From contig NZ_CAJRAU010000001.1 of assembly GCF_907165045.1 (NCBI RefSeq), positions 1,240,001 through 1,304,000 of the forward strand: 64,000 nucleotides of DNA, written 5' to 3'. The translations under genes and the position numbers were made by a program. The DNA is from Dyadobacter linearis. Its GTDB lineage: Bacteria > Bacteroidota > Bacteroidia > Cytophagales > Spirosomataceae. Positions 1 to 8,713 of the stretch are shown here, one piece after another; within the stretch, counting starts at the first letter, position 1; every line of letters begins with the position of its first letter. Under the pieces are notes generated by a model that was not told the DNA's origin, made no database searches, and saw only the letters and a program-made list of their open reading frames with translations.

Positions 1-68
1 GCTATTACTCCGTTGAAAAATGCCAGATCTCCCCAGAAGCACTAACTAATATTCCTTTCTGCAAATAA
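1..68 (+). other. possible 3' end of an upstream gene
   Basis: Two frames are open from the window edge, one ending at TAA 43-45 and one at TAA 66-68. Either could be the last codons of a gene that begins outside the window. There is too little sequence to identify a product, and it may simply be intergenic leader for the fucosidase that starts at 85. Confidence 0.2.
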
Positions 69-84
69 TAGCAATCCCTTTAAA

Positions 85-1548
85 ATGATCAGACATTTAA
101 CTGCGCTACTCCTCTTAACCCACGCGCTATCTTTTGCCCAAACTCCGCCAAAACCTTACGGCGCTACTCCTGCTCCAAGGCAGGTACTTTGGCACCAAAC
201 CGAGGTTTACGGGCTGATCCACTTCACTCCTACTACTTTTGAAAACAAGGAATGGGGTTTCGGGGATGCGGATCCGAAGTCATTTAATCCCAGCGATTTC
301 AATGCAGAACAGATCGTACTGGCAGCAAAAGCCGGCGGGTTAAAAGGAATTGTATTGGTAGCCAAACACCACGACGGATTTGCGCTCTGGCCTACCAAAA
401 CTACAGAATATAACATCACAAAAAGCCCGTTCCGCGATGGAAAAGGTGATCTGGTGAAAGAAGTTGCCGATGCAACCCGCAAGCACGGACTAAAATTTGG
501 TGTGTACTGCTCGCCCTGGGACCGTAATAATGCGAAATACGGAACGCCCGAATACCTGGCGATTTACCGCGAGCAACTGCGTGAACTGTATACCAATTAC
601 GGAGAACTTTTCATGTCGTGGCACGACGGCGCCAACGGAGGCGACGGGTACTATGGTGGTGCGAAGGAAAAACGCTCTATCGACAATACAACTTACTACC
701 AGTGGGACTCGACCTGGACAAACCTTACCCGCAAATTACAACCTAATGCCAACATTTTCAGCGATATAGGCTGGGATGTACGCTGGGCTGGAAATGAGGA
801 CGGAAGTGTAAATGAAACCTCCTGGGCCACATTAACCCCAAAACCTTCGGAAGGTCAGAATGTAGCTGTACCAGGCCAGGCAAATGCGACTGAAAACCCG
901 GGCGGTACCCGAAATGGGAAGTTCTGGATCCCGGCAGAATGCGATGTTCCGCTGCGCAAAGGCTGGTTTTACCACCCGAATGAAAAACCGAAAACGCCCG
1001 AAAAGCTATTTGATCTTTACCTGAAAAGCGTAGGTCGCGGCGCGGCGCTGGATCTTGGACTCGCGCCGGATACCCGTGGACAATTGCACGCCGACGATGT
1101 GGCTGCGTTGAAAGCATTCGGTGACCACGTTAGCCAGACTTTCGCCACCAACCTGGTCGGCAAGGCTACTTCCAAGGCTGTCAATGTAAGAGGGTACAAC
1201 TCTATTTACAGTGCTAAAAATATCCTCGACGGAAAGCCGGAGAGCTATTGGGCGACGGACGATGATTTCAAAACACCTGAGGTGATCATGGACCTGAGCC
1301 AACCGATTGTATTTGACATTATCAGCATTCAGGAGTTCATCAAGCTCGGCCAGCGGATCGAAGAATTTGCAGTCGATGCGTGGCAGGATAACAACTGGAA
1401 GGAAATTCACAAAGGTACCAGCGTCGGGGCGAAAAGAATTGTGAAACTGGAAGCACCGGTCACTACACAGAAGGTCAGATTAAGGATCACGAAATCGCCA
1501 GTGAGCATTGCGATCAGCGAATTCGGGTTGTATAAAGACTCGGAATAG
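85..1548 (+). CDS. secreted alpha-L-fucosidase (GH29) with C-terminal discoidin-like domain
   Basis: This 487-residue enzyme should release L-fucose from glycans outside the cytoplasm. Residues 1-18 form a signal peptide ending LSFA before QTPPKP. The catalytic TIM barrel spans about residues 25-345, with the GH29 motifs KHHDGF (94-99) and SWHDGANGGDG, whose D181 is in the position of the family nucleophile. Residues about 350-485 look like an F5/8 type C (discoidin) sugar-binding domain, with NILDGKPESYWATDD and a C-terminal ISEFGLYK. The gene converges on the GH76 gene at 1590 and both share a bidirectional terminator. Family assignment is firm. The glycan substrate is not visible from sequence, although the neighbouring SusC/SusD pair fits a role in imported oligosaccharide breakdown. 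Confidence 0.9.
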   Translation: MIRHLTALLLLTHALSFAQTPPKPYGATPAPRQVLWHQTEVYGLIHFTPTTFENKEWGFGDADPKSFNPSDFNAEQIVLAAKAGGLKGIVLVAKHHDGFALWPTKTTEYNITKSPFRDGKGDLVKEVADATRKHGLKFGVYCSPWDRNNAKYGTPEYLAIYREQLRELYTNYGELFMSWHDGANGGDGYYGGAKEKRSIDNTTYYQWDSTWTNLTRKLQPNANIFSDIGWDVRWAGNEDGSVNETSWATLTPKPSEGQNVAVPGQANATENPGGTRNGKFWIPAECDVPLRKGWFYHPNEKPKTPEKLFDLYLKSVGRGAALDLGLAPDTRGQLHADDVAALKAFGDHVSQTFATNLVGKATSKAVNVRGYNSIYSAKNILDGKPESYWATDDDFKTPEVIMDLSQPIVFDIISIQEFIKLGQRIEEFAVDAWQDNNWKEIHKGTSVGAKRIVKLEAPVTTQKVRLRITKSPVSIAISEFGLYKDSE

Positions 1549-1556
1549 AATTGAAA

Positions 1557-1585
1557 AAGGGTTGCCGAAAGACAACCCTTTTTTT
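1557..1585. terminator. bidirectional intrinsic terminator between GH29 and GH76 genes
   Basis: A perfect 8-bp stem AAGGGTTG / CAACCCTT (1557-1564 and 1573-1580) with an 8-nt loop is followed by seven T on the plus strand. It is preceded by an A-run that acts as a T-run on the minus strand. It lies exactly between two convergent stop codons. Confidence 0.8.
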
Positions 1586-1589
1586 GCAC

Positions 1590-2666
1590 TTACTCTTTGG
1601 TCAGCCGCGCTAATCTCGCGTACATCTCCACCATCGCGCCCTGGTCGATCAGCGTCTTTTCGGATTTCCTGCCCATCAGATTATTCTCATCCCGTTCCTC
1701 TTTCCAGATCCTCTCCGCATCATCGACGAAAAAGCTAAAAATGCTTTTGTCCTTATTTACCTTGTAAAGCGCCTCATATCCCCGCAGGAGCACCACATTA
1801 AACCAGTAATTTCCAGGCAGTTTATTATCTACATAAAAGAAATCACGCGCGGCGCCGGCAATTTGGTTCGCCTCTTTCAGATACTTGTCTTCTTTGGTAA
1901 TTTCATATAGTAACACATTAGATTGCAGCATAGTACCTGTATTATAAGTGTATTTGGCTGAATCAATTTTCATATCCGGGATCTTGATCGCGTCCCAGTA
2001 AGTACCGTCTGGCGCGCGCAGATGTTTGTTTGTCCAGGCGTAAAGATCCAGTGCTGTATTCAGGTATTCCGGCTTTTTGTTGATCTTGTACAATTGCAGC
2101 GCCACCAGGATCCCAGGCCCGTTTGAGCAGGTATTCTTGGTATTTTTCTCATCTTCTTTCCAATACAGCCCGCCGCCGGATTTTTGATCATAGCCCGTCA
2201 TCATAAACGTGTAAATCTCTTCGGCCAGCTTAAAATAGGATGGATTTTTGGTCCGTTCGTAAGCATCGAGCGCCGCTATTGCGATCCATTGATTATCGTC
2301 ATAAAACCGGGAATCCTTTTGCTCTTTGGTTACATAAGCCTGATAACCCGACGCGGGCGGATTGTTGTTTTTGTATTTCGCTATTGCATTCAAAACCGGT
2401 TTCAATAACTCCTTTTCAGAAAGAGTCGCCTCCGCTTCATTTTCGGCTTGCATTAATGCACAGAGCGGCCAGAGATATGAATGTGGCTTTTCATTCTTTC
2501 CGTTCGTTTCAATGTACAAGCCTGTTTTTTCATTATAAAATACCTTGTTGATATTCGCATTGATCATCTTGATCCGCTCCTGATAATCTGCTGTTTGCTG
2601 TGCATGCCCAGCCAGGAAACACAGACTAAAAAGTAAACACATTACACCTGTTCTTTTCAAACGCAT
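1590..2666 (-). CDS. secreted GH76 family alpha-1,6-mannanase-like protein
   Basis: This protein of about 358 residues has a signal peptide (MRLKRTGVMCLLFSLCFLAG, then HAQQ), which decides the start at 2666. An ATG at 2708 would add 14 residues ahead of the signal peptide. The body is an alpha/alpha barrel of the GH76 type, with the YDDNQW motif holding the paired aspartates of the family, NTCSNGPG and GTYWDAIK. GH76 enzymes typically cut alpha-1,6-mannan backbones as in yeast and fungal cell walls. It is convergent with the fucosidase and divergent from the SusC gene at 3065, so it probably belongs to the same glycan locus. Fold and family are good, the exact substrate is inference. Confidence 0.8.
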   Translation of the reverse strand: MRLKRTGVMCLLFSLCFLAGHAQQTADYQERIKMINANINKVFYNEKTGLYIETNGKNEKPHSYLWPLCALMQAENEAEATLSEKELLKPVLNAIAKYKNNNPPASGYQAYVTKEQKDSRFYDDNQWIAIAALDAYERTKNPSYFKLAEEIYTFMMTGYDQKSGGGLYWKEDEKNTKNTCSNGPGILVALQLYKINKKPEYLNTALDLYAWTNKHLRAPDGTYWDAIKIPDMKIDSAKYTYNTGTMLQSNVLLYEITKEDKYLKEANQIAGAARDFFYVDNKLPGNYWFNVVLLRGYEALYKVNKDKSIFSFFVDDAERIWKEERDENNLMGRKSEKTLIDQGAMVEMYARLARLTKE

Positions 2667-3064
2667 AGTTAAATCGGTTTGGTAATATCCTTTAAACAAC
2701 GCGGACATATTATTTTACCATCAGTGACATGTCAATTTTAGGTTTTAGTATTCACTTCTGCAAAGTTCGTTTATATCGCATTTAGGAAAATAAAACAATT
2801 TTATTTTGATATTCTAAGGATCTGCGAAACACTATTTCATCAAGCTAACACATCACCTATATTTGATTCAGCAAGTGTCCAGAGCCGACGCAATGATTTT
2901 CTATTCACCATAAACCACCAGCCTATTCAATAAAAAAGGTGAATGATGTCGCCACATCACCCACCCGAATTAATCCCCAACCAGATTGTGACCGAATTGC
3001 TGCCCCGAAAGGAGCGTGGGATTTTGTTTGCCAATTTTTATGAACTAACAAAACGAACAAAAGT
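2667..3064. other. divergent intergenic region between GH76 and susC
   Basis: 398 nt without a gene. It contains the -7 promoter candidate at 2858-2865 for the susC transcript and an AT-rich stretch. I see no convincing minus-strand promoter for the GH76 gene, no tRNA and no recognised RNA family. Confidence 0.5.
2858..2865 (+). promoter_or_regulatory. Bacteroidetes -7 element for the first susC
   Basis: TATATTTG matches the Bacteroidetes TANNTTTG box. No clear TTG lies 19 nt upstream, so the -33 half is weak. It would give a leader of about 195 nt. Confidence 0.4.
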
Positions 3065-6000
3065 ATGAAAAAAACCTTTTACCGGCGGAGCCGCCTTCCT
3101 AAAAATTTGAGAATCAGGCTCATACAAGTATTAACTATTCTCCCGCTGACAGGCATTTCGCTGAATGGAGCATTCGCAGCCGAAGCAGCAATTAACAGAA
3201 CCATAGCATCGGTCCGCGGGCAATATGCAGACATTACGATCAAGGGAAAAGTAGCAGACGCAGCCGGCGCCACCATTCCCGGCGCGACGGTTTTATTGAA
3301 AGGAAGCTCCTCAGTAGGTACCACCACCGACGTCGACGGCGCCTTTACACTTTTGATCCCGGACGGTAGTACAACGCTGGTCGTTTCTTCGATCGGCTAT
3401 CTGACCCAGGAAGTGAACATTGCGAACAAGTCGCAGATTGACATTGTACTGCAATCGGATGTAAAAGCATTGAGCGAAGTAGTCGTAACCGGTTATTCAT
3501 CTCAATCCAAAAGAGATATTACCGGCGCCGTTTCGACAGTGGACGCGACTGAGCTGACCAAAGTTGCGGCTCCTAACGTAGCCCAGCAGTTACAGGGACG
3601 TGTGGCCGGGGTAACCGTTACTTCCAACAACACGCCCGGCGGTGAAGCCACGGTCCGCATCCGCGGTTTTGGTACGATCAACAACAACGATCCTCTGTAC
3701 GTGATCGACGGTGTTCCTACCAAAGGCGGCCTCAACAGCATTAACCCGAACAATATTGAGTCGATGCAGGTTTTGAAAGATGCCTCCTCCGCTTCCATTT
3801 ACGGTTCAAGAGCTGCCAATGGGGTTATTATCATCACTACTAAAAAAGGAAAAGCGGGTGCAGCGAGGTTTACATTTAACTCTCGCGCAGGTTTGCAAAC
3901 GGGCAAAGTCGATCTGGACCTGATCAAGGATCCGCAGCAATTCGGCGACCTGTTATGGACGCAGCGCCGGAACGCAGGTGTATTGACGAATGGAAACCCG
4001 TCGCACCAGCAATATGGTAACGGGCCAAGCGCAGTGGTTCCTGATTATATCCTTGCTGGATCAAGCTACGGGCTTTCTGCGGGCGATCCAAAAGTAGATC
4101 CGGCGCTGTATAACTACAACCGCGCAGGTTTTTATCAAATTGTAGAGGCTAATAAAGAAGGTACCGACTGGCATAAGGAAATACTCCGGCCGGCTGCGAT
4201 CCAGGAATATAACATTGGCGCAACAGGTGGTACTGAAACCGGCCGCTACGCGATCGCATTAAACTATTTCAAGCAGGACGGGGTATTGATCCATACTTCT
4301 TTCAATCGTTATTCGCTGCGCTCCAACACAGAATTTACGTTTAAAAAACGAATTCGCTTGGGTGAAAACCTCGAAGTGAGCTACACGGAAAACAAAGGTT
4401 ATTATGCCAACAACGGCACTGCAAGTACGCTGAATAACCAGGATGGTAACCCCGTTGGAAATGGATATCGCATTCCGTCTATCATTCCGGTTTATGATAT
4501 CATGGGCAATTTTGCTGCGACGAGAGCCGCTGGTCTTGGACCTGCTACCAACCCGGTTGCGCAGCTGGCACGTACTAAAAACAACCAGACCAACAACTTC
4601 CGCGCATTCGGTAATGCTTACATGGAGATCGATATCCTCAAAGATCTGACTGCTAAGTCAAGCATCGGTATTGATTTGACTGCATTCAATCGCGTAGGTT
4701 ACACCCTGCTTGACCTCGAAGAAGCTGAAATCGAAGCTGCAAATGCATTGACGAACGAAAATGCGTACGATCTTAATTGGACGTGGTCAAATACATTGAA
4801 CTACAACAAAAACATCGGCGCTGATCATAAGATCAACGTTTTGCTTGGAACGGAGGCGATTAAAGGCACCGGACGAAATTTCAATGCGACCCGGACTACA
4901 TTCTTCTCCGAAGATCCGCAGTATATGTTCCTGAGCTCAGGTACAGCAGGTATCAACAATGCAGGCGGCGGTTACGAATGGGCACTTTTCTCTCTTTTCG
5001 GAAAAGTAAATTACTCATTCAAAGACCGTTACCTTCTGGAAGCGACTGTCCGCCGCGATGGTTCTTCGCGTTTTGGTCAAAACAACCGTTACGGAACATT
5101 TCCAGCATTCAGTGTGGGTTGGAGGTTATCGGAAGAAGATTTCCTGAAACCACTTACCTGGCTGGATGATCTGAAACTGAGAGGTGGCTGGGGACAAACC
5201 GGTAACCAGGAAATTGGTAACTACAATGGTTTCAGCACTTACCGTTCCAACTTAGGCTTGTCTTCTTACGCAATCGGTGGCGGCAACAATGCAGTTGAGC
5301 CAGGTTTTGACACAGAAGCATTCGGTAACCCTGATGCGAAATGGGAAACTACAACGCAAACGAACGTCGGTTTGGACGCGACTTTCCTGAAAGGGATGTT
5401 CAACTTAAACCTTGATTTGTATAACCGTACTACTTCGGATATGCTTTATCAGGTGGCACTTCCGGCAACCCAGGGTGTAGCTACGATCCCGTTTGTAAAC
5501 GTGGGCGAAATGAACAACAAAGGAATTGACCTGGCTTTGGATTTCAACAACAAAGCACTCGACGGCGACCTTACTTACTCGGTAGGAGTTAATTTTTCAA
5601 CCTATAAAAATGAAGTTAGGAAGCTGAACAACAGCTCCTCGGCAGTACTTCTCGGACCTGCGATCCGCAGCTATACCTGGACCCGCTCAGTTGCTGGAAT
5701 GCCGCTTTATTCATTCTACGGTTTACAAATTGATGGTATTTACCAAAATCAAGGTGAAGTGGACAAGGGACCAAAATATCCTGGCTACGCAGCTGTGGGT
5801 AAATACAAATACCACGATACCGACGGCGATGGTACCATTACCGACAACGACCGCAAGTTCCTGGGTAACCCCCACCCTGACTTCACTTACGGTATCAACC
5901 TGAATGTAGGTTATAAGAATTTCGACCTTTCGGCTTTCTTCCAGGGTGTAAAAGGAAACGATATCATCAATATGGTGAAACGCTGGGTTGACTTTAATAA

Positions 6001-6382
6001 CCAGGCTGGTAACAGAAGCTTGCGCATGCTGAATGATTCATGGACTCCTGAAAATCCGGATGCAGTACTTCCTATTCTGGACGCAAACGATAGCCGCAGC
6101 CAGCAACCTTCGAGCTACTTCATTGAGGACGGTTCTTATTTCCGCATGAAAAACCTGACGCTTGGGTATACTTTACCAAGTACTGTTTTGTCAAAAATCG
6201 GGTTTGAAACTGCGCGCGTTTACGTACAGGCTCAAAACCTTTTCACGATCACCAAATACAGCGGTATCGATCCTGAGGTTACTTCTGTGGGTTCAACGCC
6301 GGGAAGCACAGTGCTGGGTGTGGATCAGGGAAATTATCCTAATTCCAAAATGTACCAGATCGGTATCAACTTCGGGTTTTAA
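3065..6382 (+). CDS. SusC/RagA-type TonB-dependent outer-membrane transporter
   Basis: This 1105-residue outer-membrane transporter would import oligosaccharides with energy from TonB. A long basic signal peptide ends near GAFAAEAAI. A carboxypeptidase-regulatory-like domain (about residues 58-140) starts at TIKGKVADAAGATIPGA. The TonB box/plug region has SEVVVTGYSSQSKRD, VRIRGFGTINNNDPLYVIDG and the RagA signature VLKDASSASIYGSRAANGVI. The remainder is a 22-strand barrel ending in the terminal phenylalanine typical of outer-membrane barrels (INFGF). The SusD partner starts 45 nt downstream. Neighbouring GH29 and GH76 genes suggest a fucose- or mannose-containing glycan, which is inference. 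Confidence 0.95.
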   Translation: MKKTFYRRSRLPKNLRIRLIQVLTILPLTGISLNGAFAAEAAINRTIASVRGQYADITIKGKVADAAGATIPGATVLLKGSSSVGTTTDVDGAFTLLIPDGSTTLVVSSIGYLTQEVNIANKSQIDIVLQSDVKALSEVVVTGYSSQSKRDITGAVSTVDATELTKVAAPNVAQQLQGRVAGVTVTSNNTPGGEATVRIRGFGTINNNDPLYVIDGVPTKGGLNSINPNNIESMQVLKDASSASIYGSRAANGVIIITTKKGKAGAARFTFNSRAGLQTGKVDLDLIKDPQQFGDLLWTQRRNAGVLTNGNPSHQQYGNGPSAVVPDYILAGSSYGLSAGDPKVDPALYNYNRAGFYQIVEANKEGTDWHKEILRPAAIQEYNIGATGGTETGRYAIALNYFKQDGVLIHTSFNRYSLRSNTEFTFKKRIRLGENLEVSYTENKGYYANNGTASTLNNQDGNPVGNGYRIPSIIPVYDIMGNFAATRAAGLGPATNPVAQLARTKNNQTNNFRAFGNAYMEIDILKDLTAKSSIGIDLTAFNRVGYTLLDLEEAEIEAANALTNENAYDLNWTWSNTLNYNKNIGADHKINVLLGTEAIKGTGRNFNATRTTFFSEDPQYMFLSSGTAGINNAGGGYEWALFSLFGKVNYSFKDRYLLEATVRRDGSSRFGQNNRYGTFPAFSVGWRLSEEDFLKPLTWLDDLKLRGGWGQTGNQEIGNYNGFSTYRSNLGLSSYAIGGGNNAVEPGFDTEAFGNPDAKWETTTQTNVGLDATFLKGMFNLNLDLYNRTTSDMLYQVALPATQGVATIPFVNVGEMNNKGIDLALDFNNKALDGDLTYSVGVNFSTYKNEVRKLNNSSSAVLLGPAIRSYTWTRSVAGMPLYSFYGLQIDGIYQNQGEVDKGPKYPGYAAVGKYKYHDTDGDGTITDNDRKFLGNPHPDFTYGINLNVGYKNFDLSAFFQGVKGNDIINMVKRWVDFNNQAGNRSLRMLNDSWTPENPDAVLPILDANDSRSQQPSSYFIEDGSYFRMKNLTLGYTLPSTVLSKIGFETARVYVQAQNLFTITKYSGIDPEVTSVGSTPGSTVLGVDQGNYPNSKMYQIGINFGF

Positions 6383-6427
6383 CAACAGGGACAAAACTTT
6401 TTATCTGTGAATAATAAGCTAATAGAT

Positions 6428-8086
6428 ATGAAAAAGAGCATATTAACTGCAATGGTCTGCGTGGGAATGCTGACTTCCTGCGGCAAAGAGTTTCTGGAAA
6501 CCACACCACTTGGTGTTGGGAATGAACAATCACTTTCAAATAAAGCGGGCGTAAATGCGGTACTGATCGGAGCATACAGTTTGCTCGACGGTGTCGGCGC
6601 CGGCCCGGTCAATACTTCTTCGGTAAGTAACTGGATCTACGGTTCCATTGCTTCCGACGACGCTTACAAAGGTTCCGATGTGGGTGACCAGGCGCAGATC
6701 ACGACGATCGAGCGTTACATTCCACAGGCGGATATTGGCGCTTACAATGATAAATGGATCGCGGTTTACGACGGCGTTTCCCGCGCCAATAACACGATCA
6801 AGCTGATCGGCCTGGCTACCGACATGACCGACGCAGAAAAAACGCAGGCATTGGGCGAAGCGCGTTTCCTGCGTGGCTGGTACCATTTTGAAGCCAAAAA
6901 GCTCTGGAACATGGTTCCTTATGTGGATGAAACAGTAACTGACTACATCAATCTTCCAAATGACCAGGATATCTGGCCAAAAATCGAGGAAGATTTTGAG
7001 TTTGCGGTGGATAATGTTTCAGCAACGAAAGCACAGGCAGGTCGCGCCAGCAAATGGACTGCGAAAGCTGCATTGGCCAAAGTGCACATGTACCAGCGGG
7101 ATTACCTGGCTGCGAAACCACTTTTGGATGATATCATTACCAATGGACCTTTTGCATTGGTTACCAGCTTTCACGACAATTTCCGCATTGCAACTGAGAA
7201 CAACAGCGAGTCGATTTTTGAGGTACAAATGTCGGTGGGTGACGGCGGAAGTGGCCAGAATGGTAGCTGGGGAGATAACTACAACTTTCCTTACGGATCG
7301 GCGCCGGGCGGCTGCTGCGGGTTTTTCCAGCCTTCTCAAAACCTTGTGAATGCATTTAAAACAGATGCAGCGGGTTTGCCTTTGCTGGATACTTTCAATG
7401 ATGTAGATGTGAAAAATGATGAAGGGCTTACTTCGTCGGATCCATTCACTCCTTACGAAGGAACCCTTGATCCAAGACTCGACTGGACTGTGGGCCGCAG
7501 AGGCTTACCGTTCCTGAACTGGGGTACACACCCAGGCAGAAACTGGATCCGCGACCAGGCTTTCGGCGGTCCATATACGTTCAAGAAGTTCTTCGCTTAT
7601 AGTGGTGAAAATGCAGGTGCTGAATCGCCTCGTGCGAATGCAAACAACTACCGTGCGATCCGATTTGCGGATGTACTCTTAATGCGTGCGGAAGTAGCAG
7701 TGGAAGAAAATGACCTTGCTACTGCTCTGAAACTGGTTAATCAGGTAAGAATGCGCGCGGCAAATGTGGTAGTGATGGATGCAAGTGGAAAACCTGCGGC
7801 CAACTATCTTGTGAAGCCTTATCCAGCTTTTGCTACTCAGGATTATGCAAGAAAAGCAGTTCGTTTCGAGCGCCGCGTGGAGCTTGCTATGGAGGGTCAC
7901 CGTCATTTCGACCTCGTTCGCTGGGGCGTCGCTGATAGCGTGCTAAACGCTTATCTGGCGAAGGAAAGCGTAAAAAGAAGCTACCTGAAAGGGGCTACTT
8001 TCGTAAAAGGAAGAAACGAATACTTCCCAATCCCACAAGCGCAGATTGACATTATGGGAGCAAATGTTTTGAAGCAGAATCCTTAG
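6428..8086 (+). CDS. SusD/RagB family outer-membrane lipoprotein
   Basis: This 552-residue surface lipoprotein forms the lid of the SusC transporter encoded immediately upstream and binds the glycan. The start at 6428 is chosen because MKKSILTAMVCVGMLTSC is a lipoprotein signal with lipobox LTSC. A GTG at 6407 in the same frame would add seven residues. The SusD fold is visible in the N-terminal helical repeats (EARFLRGWYHFEAKKLWNMV, a TPR-like unit) and the C-terminal RFERRVELAMEGHRHFDLVRW and NEYFPIPQAQID motifs. Typical length for the family. Confidence 0.95.
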   Translation: MKKSILTAMVCVGMLTSCGKEFLETTPLGVGNEQSLSNKAGVNAVLIGAYSLLDGVGAGPVNTSSVSNWIYGSIASDDAYKGSDVGDQAQITTIERYIPQADIGAYNDKWIAVYDGVSRANNTIKLIGLATDMTDAEKTQALGEARFLRGWYHFEAKKLWNMVPYVDETVTDYINLPNDQDIWPKIEEDFEFAVDNVSATKAQAGRASKWTAKAALAKVHMYQRDYLAAKPLLDDIITNGPFALVTSFHDNFRIATENNSESIFEVQMSVGDGGSGQNGSWGDNYNFPYGSAPGGCCGFFQPSQNLVNAFKTDAAGLPLLDTFNDVDVKNDEGLTSSDPFTPYEGTLDPRLDWTVGRRGLPFLNWGTHPGRNWIRDQAFGGPYTFKKFFAYSGENAGAESPRANANNYRAIRFADVLLMRAEVAVEENDLATALKLVNQVRMRAANVVVMDASGKPAANYLVKPYPAFATQDYARKAVRFERRVELAMEGHRHFDLVRWGVADSVLNAYLAKESVKRSYLKGATFVKGRNEYFPIPQAQIDIMGANVLKQNP

Positions 8087-8093
8087 TTTTTAT

Positions 8094-8167
8094 TGCCACG
8101 AATGCACCGCAGCGGCGGCCGCGAATAAGGCACGAAGTCATTCGTGTTAATTCGTGCATTCGTGGCA
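8094..8167. repeat. imperfect palindromic element downstream of susD
   Basis: A perfect 14-bp inverted repeat TGCCACGAATGCAC (8094-8107) / GTGCATTCGTGGCA (8154-8167) encloses a second one, CACGAA-gtca-TTCGTG. A short A/T run follows. It may act as a terminator for susD and yoeB, which converge here. From memory, CACGAATGCAC-type palindromes recur in many bacterial genomes, so a dispersed repeat is likely. Confidence 0.6.
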
Positions 8168-8180
8168 TTAAAAATGAAAG

Positions 8181-8441
8181 CTACCTCCCATAATGAAATC
8201 GGCAGCGGACAATGATGATTAAATCTTTCTCAACTTTATAGACCAGGCGATGTTCTTCGTTGATGCGTCTTGACCAATGACCTGAGAAATTCGAGCGGAG
8301 CATTTCCGGTTTTCCTTTTCCCTCAAACGGCGTTCTCAGGCATTCTTTGATAAGCTCATTGATTTTTTTCGCGATACTCTTATCTGATATTTGCCACTCC
8401 AGGTAATCTTCCCAGGCGCCTGTCTCCCAGGCGAGCATCAT
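8181..8441 (-). CDS. yoeB: YoeB/Txe family toxin (ribosome-dependent mRNA interferase)
   Basis: This 86-residue toxin would cleave mRNA in the ribosomal A site. The family core is intact: ALAWETGAWEDYLEW-like start, the GKGKPEMLRSNFSGHWSRRI segment with the catalytic Glu/Arg, EHRLVYKV, and the C-terminal CRFHYGR with the catalytic His. It overlaps the antitoxin stop by 4 nt (ATGA), a usual arrangement. Length equals the family norm of about 84-88. Confident assignment. Confidence 0.9.
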   Translation of the reverse strand: MMLAWETGAWEDYLEWQISDKSIAKKINELIKECLRTPFEGKGKPEMLRSNFSGHWSRRINEEHRLVYKVEKDLIIIVRCRFHYGR

Positions 8442-8644
8442 GGTTCGATCAGGTCCCGAAAGATGAACTTGCCATTTTTAACATCTTCAATCGCTTTCAG
8501 CAAAAGCTCCCTGTTTCTGGGATCGCTCATTAAGTAGTCAGTAGTGTCCATTTGGGCAGGCGATTTCTTCTGAACTCTAGCAGTTCTTAAAAAATCCCGG
8601 ATCGCTCGTCTATCCCTTTTTGGCGGCATTGTAAGTCTTATCAT
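8438..8644 (-). CDS. antitoxin of the YoeB module, with YefM-like C-terminus only
   Basis: This 68-residue protein is encoded directly upstream of, and overlapping, yoeB. The C-terminal half (DYLMSDPRNRELLLKAIEDV to the end) resembles the toxin-binding tail of YefM antitoxins. The N-terminal half is short and very basic (PPKRDRRAIRDFLRTARVQ) and does not show the Phd/YefM DNA-binding fold, which normally needs about 50 more residues. It may be a truncated antitoxin or a variant with a different DNA-binding head. An alternative start five codons later (MPPKRD) is possible. Confidence 0.75.
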   Translation of the reverse strand: MIRLTMPPKRDRRAIRDFLRTARVQKKSPAQMDTTDYLMSDPRNRELLLKAIEDVKNGKFIFRDLIEP

Positions 8645-8693
8645 AATGAAGATTTAAAATGTAAAGTATGTGTCATGAAATGAGGAACCAGGA

Positions 8694-8701
8694 CAAATAT
8701 A
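8694..8701 (-). promoter_or_regulatory. -7 element for the yoeB antitoxin-toxin operon
   Basis: On the minus strand the sequence reads TATATTTG, about 50 nt before the antitoxin start. It lies between the end of the LacI gene and the module, so the module can be transcribed separately. The -33 element is not clear. Confidence 0.4.
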
Positions 8702-8713
8702 GAAAAATATCAC

